NCBI GenBank assembly: GCA_028554755.1
Contig: JAPTOF010000006.1
Coordinates: forward strand, 6,380,501 to 6,444,500
DNA from: Cordia subcordata
Taxonomy: Eukaryota > Streptophyta > Magnoliopsida > Boraginales > Cordiaceae
Length of the DNA stretch: 64,000 nt
Direction of reading: 5' to 3'
Below are positions 13,881 through 26,406 of the stretch, piece by piece. The notes beneath the pieces were generated by a model. It was given only the letters and a program-made list of their open reading frames with translations, did no database searches and was not told where the DNA came from. Numbering within the stretch: position 1 is the first letter of the stretch; every line of letters begins with the position of its first letter. A program made the translations under genes and the position numbers.

Positions 13881-14696
13881 TCAAACAAGTTAAGAACAAA
13901 AGTAAGCTCATCCATTTTCACTCAATAGTGTTTGTACATCATGTGAAGACTATCATACTACTTTGTCACTTCACATTATGATTGGCCTTGGCTTGGTTGG
14001 CCTTATAGAAGGTTGTAGCCCTGTGGTAGTGACATGCCCCCTAGCCTAGGTCTTAGGTCCAAGCCTGCAAGCAAGAGTGATATTATAAGTATAATCAATA
14101 ATTATTTGGGTCTTTAAATCAATTGAGAGTTATTAGTTGTACCTACATTATTCATTTATAAACCACTAAAAAACCACCCCACGAACCGATGTGAACATTA
14201 TAGGTAGCACCCCTTGCTCAAGACTTCTAGGTCTCCAATTTGAGTCATTATTAAGGGTAAATGAAGAACCATTATTGATCATTTTTAAAAAAAAAAAAAA
14301 AAGATAGTTGGCCTATTTTTGTCTGGCTTGCTGATCTCATTCAGGCCCCAATATAGTCATAATTGCTGGACAATAATATAAACCCTCAGTGTTACGTTGA
14401 CATCCTGTGAGTGTAGTCACATGAAGATATTGTTATTGTTTGTTTGTGCCACAGTGGGGTTCACCCCTTGTCCCTTTCTTGATTTTCACACCCCAAAGGT
14501 TGGTAAGCACAGAATATTACAGCAATAAACTCTGGGAAAGATGAAAGTTGGCCAAGTAAGCGACGTAGGAAAACCTGGACTCTGCCCTTGTTGCCGACAC
14601 TTATCCTCGGACGAGAGTGACAGGAGGGCTCATAAGTCATTTGATAGTAAAACTTTCAATGATTATAAGGGGCCTGATTTTTGCTTGATATTTGTG

Positions 14697-15105
14697 GGTG
14701 CCTATAGCCTGTAGGAGTCCGTGGAGAGCTATACCTAAGTGTGAAATTTTGCTTTTGCTTTGTAATTCTCATTGAACAAACATCTTAAATTCGTCACTGA
14801 GTAGGTCATTGGTTTGTTTATGGTGCCTAGAAGTTCGCGGGCAGCTGTATTCAAGGGTGAATTTGAGTCGGGTGTGAAATTCTGGTTTTTGACCCTCGGT
14901 GAACAGGAAGTCTCCTTAAGTTTGTCCAATGTTCGCACTCCTAGAAGCTCATTGGTTCATTTATCGGTGCCTATAGGAGTTTGTGGACAACTATATTCGA
15001 GGGTGAACCAAGTCGGGTGTGAAATTCTGCTTTTTAACTCAAATTGAACAAAAATCTTAAATTCGTCCAATGTCCGCGCCCCCAGAAGGTCATTGCTTAT
15101 CCTTA
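14697..15105. repeat. Three-copy diverged tandem repeat, about 125-145 bp per unit
   Basis: Units start with GGTGCCTA at about 14697, 14821 and 14965. Each continues with an AGCTATA/CTGTATTC/CTATATTC block, GTGTGAAATT, a GAACA box and a TCGTCC-type end. Copies have diverged but keep the same order. No protein frame is shared by all three. Confidence 0.75.
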
Positions 15106-17624
15106 AGCACATCAGAAAAATGATTGTTGCACCATTTTTGGATTAACTTTGTTTTACTATCGCACTATTGTCATTCAAGAATTGCTTTTCAGTTAAAGAA
15201 CCTTATATAACTGTGCATTGCCCCTTGCATTGCCGCTCTTTACATATATGCTTGGGTTTTCAATGCAGGGAAAAATGTGTGAATTTGAAAGATGGATAAG
15301 CAAAACAACAAAAATAACATAAGCAGCTTTTGCTTTTGGAAGACAAGCTAGGAAGTGAAGTGGTGGTGATGATGGAAAAGAGTGAAAAAGACATTCAAAA
15401 CTCTGAAAAGGGTGGAATGATCGTGGTGGGATTCTTTGCCTACCCAAGGACAAGCATATTATGGTGAAAACTCCAATTTAATTGTCAAAACTGAACAAAA
15501 CCATATTCGAGTTCCCAATATTCCAAATGATTTCTGGGGTAGGGGTAAAAGTTTGTTGCATCATCGTAAATCTTTTCCATGGGGCCTTACTTTTCTCCCT
15601 CTTTTTCCTTTTCTTTTCTTCCTTCTCCCCCTTTTTGTCTCCTAGTTCTCTAGTCCCCAAAAGATGTGTTTGGTGGGTGGTATTCTTTTCGAAAGCCAAA
15701 AGACTCGAGTCCCCGTACATTATTCTAAAATTACGAGATAGACCCAGTAGTGATAATCATGATTAAATGATTCGGTTAAGTTGTTATTTATAAAATCTTT
15801 TTCGTAAATGTTATATGTTACAATAAAAGTTTTAATATTAAGTCCGGGTAAACAAAAATTTTCATTTTCTTTTCCCTTCAAGCTGTAAAATAGTGGTGCA
15901 TAAGATGTTTGGAGTGTGGGTTTCCTTTTATAGCAGCAGATTGTATATGGTGTGAGAAGTGGATTGATGAATGTACCTAAATGGGAGACACAGAGTGGAG
16001 CCCTTGATGTGAAAAAATGAAAGCTCCTTCCCCTTCCTTCCAAGTCCCTTTTGGTGCAGACAGCTTTCTTTATTTGGTATTGAGGTTTTGTGTTTGATGG
16101 AATTCAGAAAGTGTAAAAAACTTGCAATATTTGTCTATCCTTGTATTTGAATGTAAAGTTGGAGTAGTAAGCTTGGATTTGTCTTTCTTGCCCGCAAATG
16201 CTTCTTTTTGTTGATTTGGCTTTTTCTATCTCTTTGCTTCTACATTCCCCTCACAATCAGATTTCAACCTTTTGTTCAATTATTTTTTCTATATCTATCT
16301 TCAATATCTATTCACAATTTCACATACTTAAAGTTCACAAAAAAAAAAAAAAAAGATATTGACTCATCGACTTTAAAAATGCATCATCACTTGACACATG
16401 CTTTTTTGCAGAGTTGATGTGGGTGACACATCAACTCCTCTCTAGGGTATTAAATGTACATAATATGAATTTGTAGTATTATAATTACAAATGGATTCTA
16501 TGCATGTATATTATTTTTGAAAGACAACTAGGATTCTTTTAATGCTTAGTGGTGATGCATGAACTAAAAGGTAAAAGACTAGAGTAACAAAAGCACAAAC
16601 TGTATATGTAAACATTCTTTCAATGTTTAAATGATGATACATGAACTAAAAGTGAAGTATAAGAAGCAACTGGAATACATATAAACGCTATTCGTAACTT
16701 GGTAGCACTGGCGACGAATCCTTGCATTATCTATTAAAGTGTGACATGTTTGTGTCTTTGTGAAATATAATTGCTTTATCATTAATTTTGCCTTCAAAAT
16801 TTGACTTAGTTTTGCAGCGTCGTTAGATTTGTTGTTTTATTGACCACATAGTTAATAACAATTCACACGTGAAGGGATGTAGGGAAATATAATTCTCCAA
16901 TTTTCACGCATGGATAAACCAAAATTTTCAAAAGTGACCCCAAAGATGTTCGGTTACTTTATTTAGCACTAATTAAAATGGAATCTCACGACTCTTAATT
17001 TTCTTTTCTTTTGTCTAATGTAATTAATACCACGTTCCTTCACCATCATGCTCGCCTGTGCTCTCTTATTTTTGTTTACAATATTAATACTATTTGTTTG
17101 AAATATTAATCTTGTTTCTTTTCAATATTAATACTGTATAGGTTTATGTGCGTGAATATGTTTTTGTTTATATGTATGTGCAAGAGTAGTGAACAAATAT
17201 ATATCAAGTGGTGAACTAATAAATTATGAACAAATAATAAAAAAAGTTGCAAACAATTTAATTAATATGTTTGTTTATAGTCTTTATACTATTTGTTCAT
17301 AAACTTTGTATTCGTTCAGTTGAAGGTGCATAGTACCAAGTTGCTATATAGTCATTAAGGTGCATGATATAACTTCTCAACAAGAGAAAAGTTTATATGG
17401 TCAATTTTTGGATCAACTTGTATACTAATTGCAATGATTTATACTTAACTGTTGTTCTATCATCACAATTAAAATTAACTAACTAGTTTAAAATGTTTAA
17501 ACCATGTAACAATAGTAGTAATAAACTAATAACATTATAAGTTGAACATGTATCTCTAAAAGAACCAATATAATGGAAGTGTTACAATTTATATGATACA
17601 TATCGTGTATAACCAACACACACA

Positions 17625-17656
17625 CCCCCCCCCGGGGCCCCCCGGGGCGGGCCCCA
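17625..17656. repeat. G/C-only palindromic tract flanked by CA repeats
   Basis: About 30 bases of only C and G (CCCCCCCCGGGGCCCCCC, then GGGGCGGGCCCC) sit between two short ACACAC runs in otherwise strongly AT-rich DNA. It can fold on itself. It may be real or a homopolymer-related assembly or sequencing error. Confidence 0.7.
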
Positions 17657-20624
17657 ACACACACATAGGCACAAAAAAAAAAAAAAAAAAAACTAGTGTA
17701 CAACAAAACAAGTCAAAATGTATTTAATGTCGACACTTAATGCTATTCAAATTACTAATTGAGCATTAAATCACTTCTAGCTGTCGGTGTTAATCAATGT
17801 GGTCATAATGGTCACAGTCCAGCATAATGCGTATCGTAACGCGCTTTTTCTTGTCTCTAATCACAATTAGTTGAACGTCCTCACTCCCACATATATAGAA
17901 AGCAAAAACTATATTAGATTTATCCGAAAGCTACAAAATTATGTTTAGTATGATAAGTCCTAATATATAAGGTCCGTTTGGATTGTTTTTTTTTTTTTTT
18001 ATTGAAAAAAGTATCTTCTTTTTACGGTAAGTATTCTAATTGACTTTAAAAATTTCTGAAACTATCATTTGCGGTTCATTCTACAAGCTAAAAATTTGAG
18101 TTTCTTAATAAAGTAATTGTTTCAAAAATTATACCAGAAAAGAAAACACTTCATTGGAATACCATTTCGAACTAGCACATAGTCTAAGACAATAAAAAAT
18201 CAAGTAATATTTATAATGTGATAATATAAGCTCAAAAGAAAGACTTTTAACTATAAAAGAGAAGTCATTATTTGATTATTTCATGTAATCTTTAAAGGAC
18301 AATAATGTATTATTGTTTTGTCAAGAATATTGGTGATTATAAGTTCAGAATCTACTTTAGCAATCTATTCAACTATTAGTGGGCTATCTTTGCGTCATCT
18401 GAAATCAACCTGTTTGAACAGCCTTTTTATTTCTAATTAAGTAATCAAGAATGGTTGGTGAAATTGGAAAGTGCCTTCACATTTAAGTGCTTTCTAATTC
18501 CAACCTGTGCATTCACAATGATGATGATTATGACTCGTGGGGTTCAAACATTCCTTTTCCAAAGCCCATTTAATTGTGAGTCTTGTCTAATCAAAGTACT
18601 AGAAAAAGCTTGATAAGATGAATGACATAAATTGATTGAGAGGATACCGTGTTTAATATGTAAGTGCAATTGTATCGTGGGGGAGTTGAGAGGCTAGCTA
18701 GTAGCTAGTACCTAGTACCACACATCACACAAAAATACAAATGACTAATTTGTTTTTTCGTTTCGAAAACTTTTAAACAATAAAAAATATTTAATTTTTT
18801 ACCTTAAAACTTAATTGAAGTATAAAATTAAACTTGAATTTGTACTAACTTGTGACATATATTATGTGATTTTTAATTAATTTGAAACATGCTTTTTAAT
18901 TGTCGCAATATCATAAAATTTATAACTTTAAGATAAACCTGACATAATCCTACATAAAGTGATCATTTTCTAATAATAAAAAGTACTAATTAATCCCATA
19001 GTATTGATAATAAAATCAAAAGGCGATTTTTCACTTTCTAGAAAGGGAAAAAGAGAAAAATCATAGCTTACTTTATGGGATGCCAAATGAAAATCAAAAT
19101 TGATCATGCGAATCATGACCCTAATCTTTCTTAAGTGCATAATTTCTATATTTTGCAACTAGAGAGAACTTGTTAAAATTTACATCTTATTTTCTTTTTC
19201 TTTTCTTTGTCTCATAATTTTTCTTTTTAAAAATTTTTGGGTCCCAGAGTTTAATTGGCTTTATGTGATTGACTTGTGGATTCGTCACTAGATTCTTTAT
19301 CATGGAATACAGGAATAGGACCCAGTGTCTACATAATTAAGATATTTGTTAATTTTTTTTAACGTGAGAAGAAAGAAAATTATTGGACCAATAATGGAAG
19401 AAAATATTCAGAAGAAACCATGTGCAAGAATAACTATTCGAGCAGATGAAATTAGTCATATTATCCGAGAACGTATTGAACAATATAAGAGATAATAATT
19501 GTAAATGCCGGATGTGATATTTTCATTTGCATTTGTGAAATATTTAGAGCTACATTTGGAAATTTCCCAAGACTCTTCATGGAGGCCCAAATCTAACTGA
19601 GGTCCAGATCTATCTTCGCAAACAATGAATTGGGCCCAGCCCACTCCTACCCGAATACAACCCACACGTGTCTTGAACTAATAGGATCCATTTTGGAAAG
19701 GTCCATTGGAGCCCATCAAAGTCAATCCAATTGAACGACCAACTTCATCGAACTGAATTTTTCCCCTTAATTTTTGTTTCCTTTTTCTTGTTAAGGATTA
19801 GTTTGGTTTTGAGCTTTCAAGAAAGCCAACTCTTTGGCTATCATATGTCATCTACTTGGTTCAATACATTACCAAGTTGACAACCTTATTGTTCTCACAA
19901 AAATTGAAGTTAGTATGTGCTAATTACTACCATACTCATATTCTATTAACACGGATCTAATAAACATCTCAGACGCTTGTTAGCACCTCCTCCGTAAGTA
20001 ATGGGTGTTAGAATTTTGGAATATTGCGCTGGAGGCAAATTCAACTTGATCACTAAGTCATTGAATTACTGTTAACAGCCCTTAATCCCCCGGCCAAAGG
20101 CAAGCTTAATTACCTTACTTGAACCACGTCAAAATCTTTTATCTTTATCTATAATTCCACTTTTATCCATATCCACTTTCACCTTGTAGACTTGCTCTTT
20201 TACCTTATCAAATTGTCTCTACACAGAGAAGATAGAGGCAGAGTGGCGAATTTTTGAGAAAGGTAGTGATGCAAGTTTAGAAAGAACAAAAGAAAGAAAA
20301 ACCCAGTAATGGTGCTTATTGACAAGATTACATTTTAGTTCTGGAATGCTGTTAAAGAAAAGCTGGTGAACGATCTGCTTGTAACATGCGTACAGGGCCC
20401 ACAAGCCACTCGCACAAACACGGGGAAAGAATCTAGTAACAATGCAGAAGAGCAATAATAGAAGGACTTTATTCAACCACAGAGCAGAATCATCCCATAC
20501 AGATAATAGATGCAGTGTAATTTTGGTTGAAAAGAAGACACTTGATGAACCGCGATATCCATATAATAGCAACTATGGGAAAGCTAGAATCCAAAATAGC
20601 TAGGCAGAGTTTTTCCGGAAACTT

Positions 20625-22818
20625 TTAGTTCTTTACAGTTGTGACATACTTCAGCAGCATCTGGACAACATCAGGGGAAATACTTGCAGCCTGTGTCTTC
20701 AGGTGTTGAATTTTGGCATCGGTTTCTTGCTCAAGACGCTTTACATTAGCACCTGAGTCTCCGCTGCTCTGTTTGATGAGATACAGAATCCAATCAATGA
20801 CACCAGAAAATGCAGATAGCTAAAATGCATCTAAAAAGAAGTTATGCTCATCTCACTACTTATTCGCCCAACGACAGAACAACTGAAATATGACGTCCTC
20901 CTATAGGAACGAGTAGTATTACAGGTATGCTTTATAAGCGACAAAGAAAAAGAAGAAAATTAAAAGTTGTAGTGAGAAATATGATTTGCAACTTCAAGTA
21001 TGAAATATTCAGATTAGGCACTAAGTCACAATTGCTGTATAAGAAACAAAATGAGCACCGTAAAATGTCAAACAAGCACGTGCTAAAGTAAAACATACTA
21101 TAAATTATGAACTTTATTTGATAATGAGAAAATCAACTCTAGTCCCAGTGCTACAGATCAGAGTTGGGTTCAGAAATGCAACGTGAAACTGGGATCCCCT
21201 TGATATATTTTCGTATTAAAGGGCTTCAAAAGTTTTTTATATTTAACTTTACCTCCGCAAGCTTCCTTTGGAACTCAGCTTCCATCTGAGCACGAAATTC
21301 AGCAATTTCCCTTCCGGCTTCCTCTTTGGCCTGCTTTAATCTAGCCTGTTTTGCTGCAAGGAAAATCAAAGCAATCTGACTCCTTTGCATTAAATAATTT
21401 TATCATTGTCCTTTTCTTTATGGTAAGAGAACATCTATATACCAAATTAGGTCTACACAACTGGAGATTGATATGATTTATGTACTTATTTCTAACAAGA
21501 AAGATGATATTTCATTTACAGTGCACAACACAACACCATGAATCTGGATGCTAGGCAGACACAAAAATACTCATCCATGACATGTGTAGAGTTTTAGCCA
21601 CAACTAGAGCACTAGATACTTCACCCAGATGGTGCAGTGACACGATCTTGATAAACAGGTCCTGGCAGAGAAAATAAGATAATTTGTCGCTCATCTTCAA
21701 AGCAGAATACTCCTGGTAGATTCTTAGGTGAACAGCAATTCGTTCTGAAAGCTGAATAGTTTGAGTCCATTCTTATGTAAAACGCATCAGTATGCGTAAG
21801 TGAAAAAATACATCCTCAGAAGTGCTTAAGCCAAATGCAGATAAAAGCTAGCTGGTGGAGATGGTTTAAATTGCAAGTTTGGCAAGGTAGTCTGGCTGAG
21901 GTTTTGAAGACTGACAGATTTGGTGCTGATTACAGAAAAAACTGCATTCTCCTCATTCATTTAAATAATCTTATGAATTCCCCTCTTTCTCTGCCCCAAA
22001 CATTAACATTGCAAGGACGGGAGCTCAAAATGCAAAAGAATCAAAGGTAGAAGGCCAGTTAAGTCCTATTTTGCTCTTTACTGGACAATTATGACTGACC
22101 AAAACTTTTCATGACAGTAAAGATCTACTGATCATAAACATTTATAGAAGTTCTATGTCCTAGTTAAAAGATATCTTTCTTAGAAATTTGCTCTTCACAG
22201 CTATTCAATAAGACAGAAATTTGTTAAGGAAGTAACACATTAAGATCCTTTGTTTTAAATATAAATTTTTTTTAATTATTCCACTCATTTGGGGAAAAAA
22301 TTTACACATGCAATGAAATACCAAGAATTAATATTTAAGCATCTTATGTAGTCCTAGCACCAATGTAACGGGTAAACAATATAAAGCATGAAATTAACAT
22401 TTTATGGTTTTATGGTTCTAGTGGTTCACAAATACTACTAGGTCTCAACACATATAAGAAATTTAAAGAAAAAGCCAACATAGGAACAAACATTCTATAA
22501 CTTGTAGGACGACATTTACAGAAAGAGGACCAAAAGTGGTCTGCAAAATCTTATGGAAGGACCTAATTGTCCAGAAGAGAGCAAAACAGGGTAAATTGGT
22601 AAACTTTCCTAAAATAAATCTGTCAGTGATATATGCAGTAGTCTTTAGATAATATATTATGAGAATAGGAGTAAGACAGAACTGATACAGAAAGCGCCCT
22701 ATAAATTCTGAAGCTAAGGAAGATATTCACCGGTTCTAGCAGCATTGACAATATGCTGAGCTTCCTGTTCTGCTGCTAATAAGAGTTGAATTCCATTCTG
22801 GCCCCTGCTGGATTCCAT
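20625..22818 (-). CDS. VHA-G: V-type proton ATPase subunit G
   Basis: A peripheral-stalk subunit of the vacuolar H+-ATPase; with subunit E it forms the stator that links the V1 head to the V0 membrane sector. Minus-strand exons 22818-22731, 21353-21253 and 20768-20625 join in phase to 110 residues, the usual plant length. The protein is almost entirely helical. Recognisable family blocks are [20 protein letters not shown] at the N-terminus, [19 protein letters not shown] in the middle, and [14 protein letters not shown] with [14 protein letters not shown] at the C-terminus. The ATG at 22818 is the only one giving the conserved start [11 protein letters not shown]. It lies 29 bases inside its exon, after the acceptor at 22848. 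A 5' UTR exon probably lies at 24197 to about 24290, so a 1.35-kb intron precedes the coding sequence. All splice sites look intact. Confidence 0.95.
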
Positions 22819-24196
22819 ATTTCTTGAAGAATGCTAGGGCAATTTCACTGAGATTTGAAACATCATGGATTAAAAACCAATGAGCGACAACATAACAACA
22901 AAATGCTAATGACATTAATTGAACTGTATGTCCTTATTAATGGTGAACTAAATGAGATCCAGTCAAAGTAAGAGCAGTAAAATATCCTGTTTCCTTCATC
23001 TGATGAACATAAGAGCAATCATCAGTGTTACATCAAGGTTAAGATAGATGCATAATACTAGATAAATAACATTAACTAAATTAGGTTCTTGCTTCATTTA
23101 GTAAATACCAAGGTTGTGTTCATGCACAAGAAACAATTCAAGTACAGATATCTCGATATCTTTATGATGAAATAAACTATAAACAACTAGCCAGATCTTT
23201 CCAGAAGAATCAATACATAACTGCAAAAACCAGAAGTCTTAGTTGTAAGCATGAAAATGAAGTCTCAGTTGTAAGCATGATCATGAACACAGCTCAAAAT
23301 TCACACTGTCTCATCTATATGATCCATCGACTTTACCTTGCGGAAACACATGTTTTAACAGGAGATTGCTTAACAAAAGAAAGAAGAATACTCAATTACT
23401 ATCCAAAAACACTTTAGTAACCGAAACTGTTAGCATTGAAGAACCTTAGCAATACAGATACCAATTATACACATCAAAGCAATACAGCCATGATGAAAAA
23501 TCTGAATCGAGATAAACAACCTGCTAGCATTTTCAACCCCAACCGAAGCAATCATTACTATAAACCATCACGCCCCAAGCTCAGAACTCCAAGCCCACAA
23601 ACAATACTAATCGTAGTGTTACCTCCACTTACCCAAAATAGTTAATTAACTGCAGACATCAACGCCATACAGCCATGACATAAAATCTGAATCAAGATAA
23701 ACGACCCGCCAGCAATTTTTTCAACCCCGATCATAAGCAAATCGGGACCAATCGGTACCATGAGTAATTCAAATGGTTGAAACTACCCACGCAACCGTAA
23801 TGACCTTATTCAAATTCCACGGTTGAGGGTGGATGGTTAAAAGAAAATAAAAAGAATAATTGTCTTTTACGTCCCGCGTTACCAAAATAATTAACTCAAG
23901 TTATTAATTAAACCGCAACATTATCTTATAAACCAATTCTGTAACATTGGTACATCACTTTAGCAAAGTAACATGTAAAAAAAAAAGAAAAGACAAAAAA
24001 GAGTCAAATTCAGTGAGAAAGCGGGATCAAAGAAGTCAGACGACTATTTTTAGGGTCTTGATCTAAATTGTACTTACAAGAAAATTTGGATAAAGAAAAT
24101 ACTAAGTGGGTGTACAAAAGTGAGATCATAGAAAAAAAAAAAGAGAAAATAAAGTTGATCTAAACATTATTTATATAAATAAATATATAAAAATAC

Positions 24197-24290
24197 CTGC
24201 TGAAGAGAGAGTGAATCGACGAGAATTGTGTGCCTCTTTTGATGGCTTGGTGTTGTGTATGGACCTGCTGAAGACTCGGAGCTTTTTTAG
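24197..24290 (-). other. Probable 5' UTR exon of the V-ATPase G gene
   Basis: On the minus strand a CT-rich leader ends in CAG|GTATTT at 24197/24196, a good donor, which pairs with the acceptor at 22848 just before the coding exon. The upstream limit near 24290 is approximate. The intervening 22848-24196 holds only short, unsupported open frames. Confidence 0.6.
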
Positions 24291-24803
24291 TTAAAATCAA
24301 TACTGTGTTGCCCTGTTTTTATTTTCCTGTTTTTTTGTGTGCATTTTCTTTTAAAGGTAGCATCTCAAAGGGCGCAAATGGGTCATTTTGTCCTTTGCAA
24401 AATGTAATTTATCATTTTTTTTTCATCTTCCAAAAGTAGATGGTTTAAGAGGGTGTTTGACTTTGCTTATTCGAGATTTGTAAGCACTTAAATGATAAAA
24501 ATATATAAAACGATATTTTTTTATATATTTATAAGCATCCTAAATAAGAAAAATCAAACACCCTCATGTGGACTTCCATGAATGCAAATATCTCTGTTAA
24601 ATTGATTATCAATTTAGGTTAGGGGTCATATTAACATGGACTTGTCTCTATCCAATGCATTTTTAGGTCTTTCACTACTTCTCTTTATGTCTTTGCAGCT
24701 TCTGACAAGTTTATAATTTTACGTAACCTTCTTGATGTTTAGACGTAGTGATACTTTTCTCCTGTAAATAAATAGCTGCTTAATTGCTTTGACGAACAAT
24801 TAA

Positions 24804-25032
24804 GGGCTCGTTTGGATTGATTTTTTTTAAAAGTGTTTTTTTTAATAGCTTTTAAAAAATAGCTTTTTTTTAAAAGCTGAAATTTTTTACTTCTAAAAAA
24901 AGTTGTATTTGAGCTTTTTTTTAGAGTTTCAGCTTTTTTGGAAGTCAAATCTAATAGTTATTGCAAATTTAATGTAACTTTTTCAGAAAAAAAAATATTT
25001 TTTCCTAAAACAAAGCCAATCCAAACAGGTCC
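24804..25032. mobile_element. Tourist-like MITE (229 bp)
   Basis: The ends are inverted: GGGCTCGTTTGGATTG on the left and CAATCCAAACAGGTCC on the right. A 3-bp TAA lies directly outside both ends (24801-24803 and 25033-25035), as expected for PIF/Harbinger-derived MITEs. The interior is A/T runs that can pair with each other; there is no coding capacity. Confidence 0.8.
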
Positions 25033-25230
25033 TAAACCTATTAGAATTAACCTCCTTACTTAAATTTTATATTTTCACTTAAAATGTAATTGTGTTTTTG
25101 TGGGTTTTTTTTGACTAACAATCATACCTGTTAGAGATAACTTAATTTCATATTTGCCCTTAAAATGTAATTGTATTTTGAGCACAAATAAATTTCTCTG
25201 GTATCTCGCCCAAAAAAAAAAAAAAAAAAG

Positions 25231-25381
25231 GCTTCTTGGTAGAAACATTTAAATTTGATATTGATAATACAAAAAAGCTTCTTGAAAAAGAGTGTGGTAA
25301 AATGATTCGTCAAGAAGGCATTATAGTTAGCAACTTGGTACTGGATGTTAACGATGCTTTCCTCCAAGACACCGTGGACAA

Positions 25382-25438
<57 letters not shown>

Positions 25439-25880
25439 ACAACCTCCAAAATTCATTGACAAACAATTTCCAGGACATGTGTACAAGTTGAGAAAGGCCA
25501 TCTGTGGCCTTAAACATTAACAAGTTCCAAAGGCTTGGTACAATGAATTAAAATTATTTCCTACCTTTATTGAATTTGTGAACTCCAAGAGTGACATATC
25601 TTTGTTCATGTTAAAAAGGACCAATCTAATAGTGTACTTGTTAGTTTATGTTGATGACATTTTGGTCACAGGAAATAATTAACAAGCCCAACGGTTCTCT
25701 CTCAAGGACTTGGGCAAGCTCAGCTACCTTTTAGGGGTTGAAGTAGTACACACTGCCAATGGACTATTTCTTTCTCAAGGAAAGTACATCAATGATCTAT
25801 TAAGGAGAATAAACATGCATGAAGCAAATGGAGTAACAACACCAATGTCATTTCAACTATATTGAAGTTAAATGATGGAG
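25231..25880 (+). pseudogene. Ty1/copia reverse transcriptase fragment, broken
   Basis: A relic of a copia retrotransposon polyprotein on the plus strand. Recognisable pieces in order are LVLDVNDAFL, QQPPKFIDKQFPGHVYKLRKA, an AWYNELK block, the catalytic LLVYVDDILVTGNN at about 25637-25680, and the downstream FSLKDLGKLSYLLGVEV and GLFLSQGKYI blocks. In-frame stops interrupt it at 25518-25520 and directly after TGNN, part of the linker after YVDD is missing, and a (TA)n tract replaces the segment before MQQPP. No LTR, integrase or RNase H was recognised next to it. Confidence 0.88.
25384..25435. repeat. (TA)n microsatellite inside the copia fragment
   Basis: About 26 TA units lie between the FLQDTVDKD and MQQPP blocks of the reverse transcriptase. 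Its alternating ATA/TAT codons read Ile-Tyr without stops, so the expansion does not itself break the frame. Confidence 0.92.
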
Positions 25881-26406
25881 CCCCTTTAGCTGATGAAATA
25901 TCATCATATCGACAAGCTAAGTCATTGGTGCCTTGCAGCATCTATGACGACTCAATAATATGGTATACATTTGAGAAAGTCCAAACACTTATAATTACGT
26001 GCATTCTCTTACTTTAACTAATAGATGTATATATAATTATTTATGTTATTGTTTCATTAAAAACAATATTTATTTTTTATTTGAAGCAATTATATTTTTG
26101 TTATTCACTCAAAATAAATTATAACATACAAAATTGTATCAATTTACATAAATATTTCTTAGCAAGGTAATGCATGAGTTGTAAGAATGTTGTTAACGGT
26201 TATAAAGATGCCGCAACGGTAATAGTCATCAAAACGCATGCATGCATGGATAGACTGTAATGTGACAAACGTGTGTTAACCGAGAGGTGATTATTTTGTG
26301 CACTTTTTTTGGTATGATTTGTAACTCAGCTTCGGATGACAGCTGTAAAGGAAAAATAGCAAAAAAATCTATTAGAACGTACATTTTCCTACATGTAAAA
26401 AAAAAT
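25881..26406. other. Short spacer between repeats
   Basis: AT-rich DNA between the copia relic and the LTR-like element. It contains a CATGCATGCATG run near 26238. No gene or clear element end was seen. Confidence 0.5.

Larger units (their letters stand above)
13881..20624. other. Long gene-free interval between convergent genes
   Basis: Starts with the 3' flank of the pPLAIII gene and ends with the 3' UTR of the convergent V-ATPase G gene (from about 20.2 kb). I found no open frame with family resemblance and no RNA gene. It contains a three-copy tandem repeat near 14.7-15.1 kb, a G/C-only tract near 17.63 kb, a one-ended relic of the TTTGGATTG MITE family near 17.97 kb, and a GGGCCCA-containing patch near 19.64 kb of the kind seen in plant promoters. 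Confidence 0.5.

Noticed and set aside
15193..15766. Possible small genes near 15.2-15.8 kb
   Set aside because: Several overlapping frames on both strands, low-complexity (Phe/Leu or Lys/Glu) translations, and no family resemblance or splice support.
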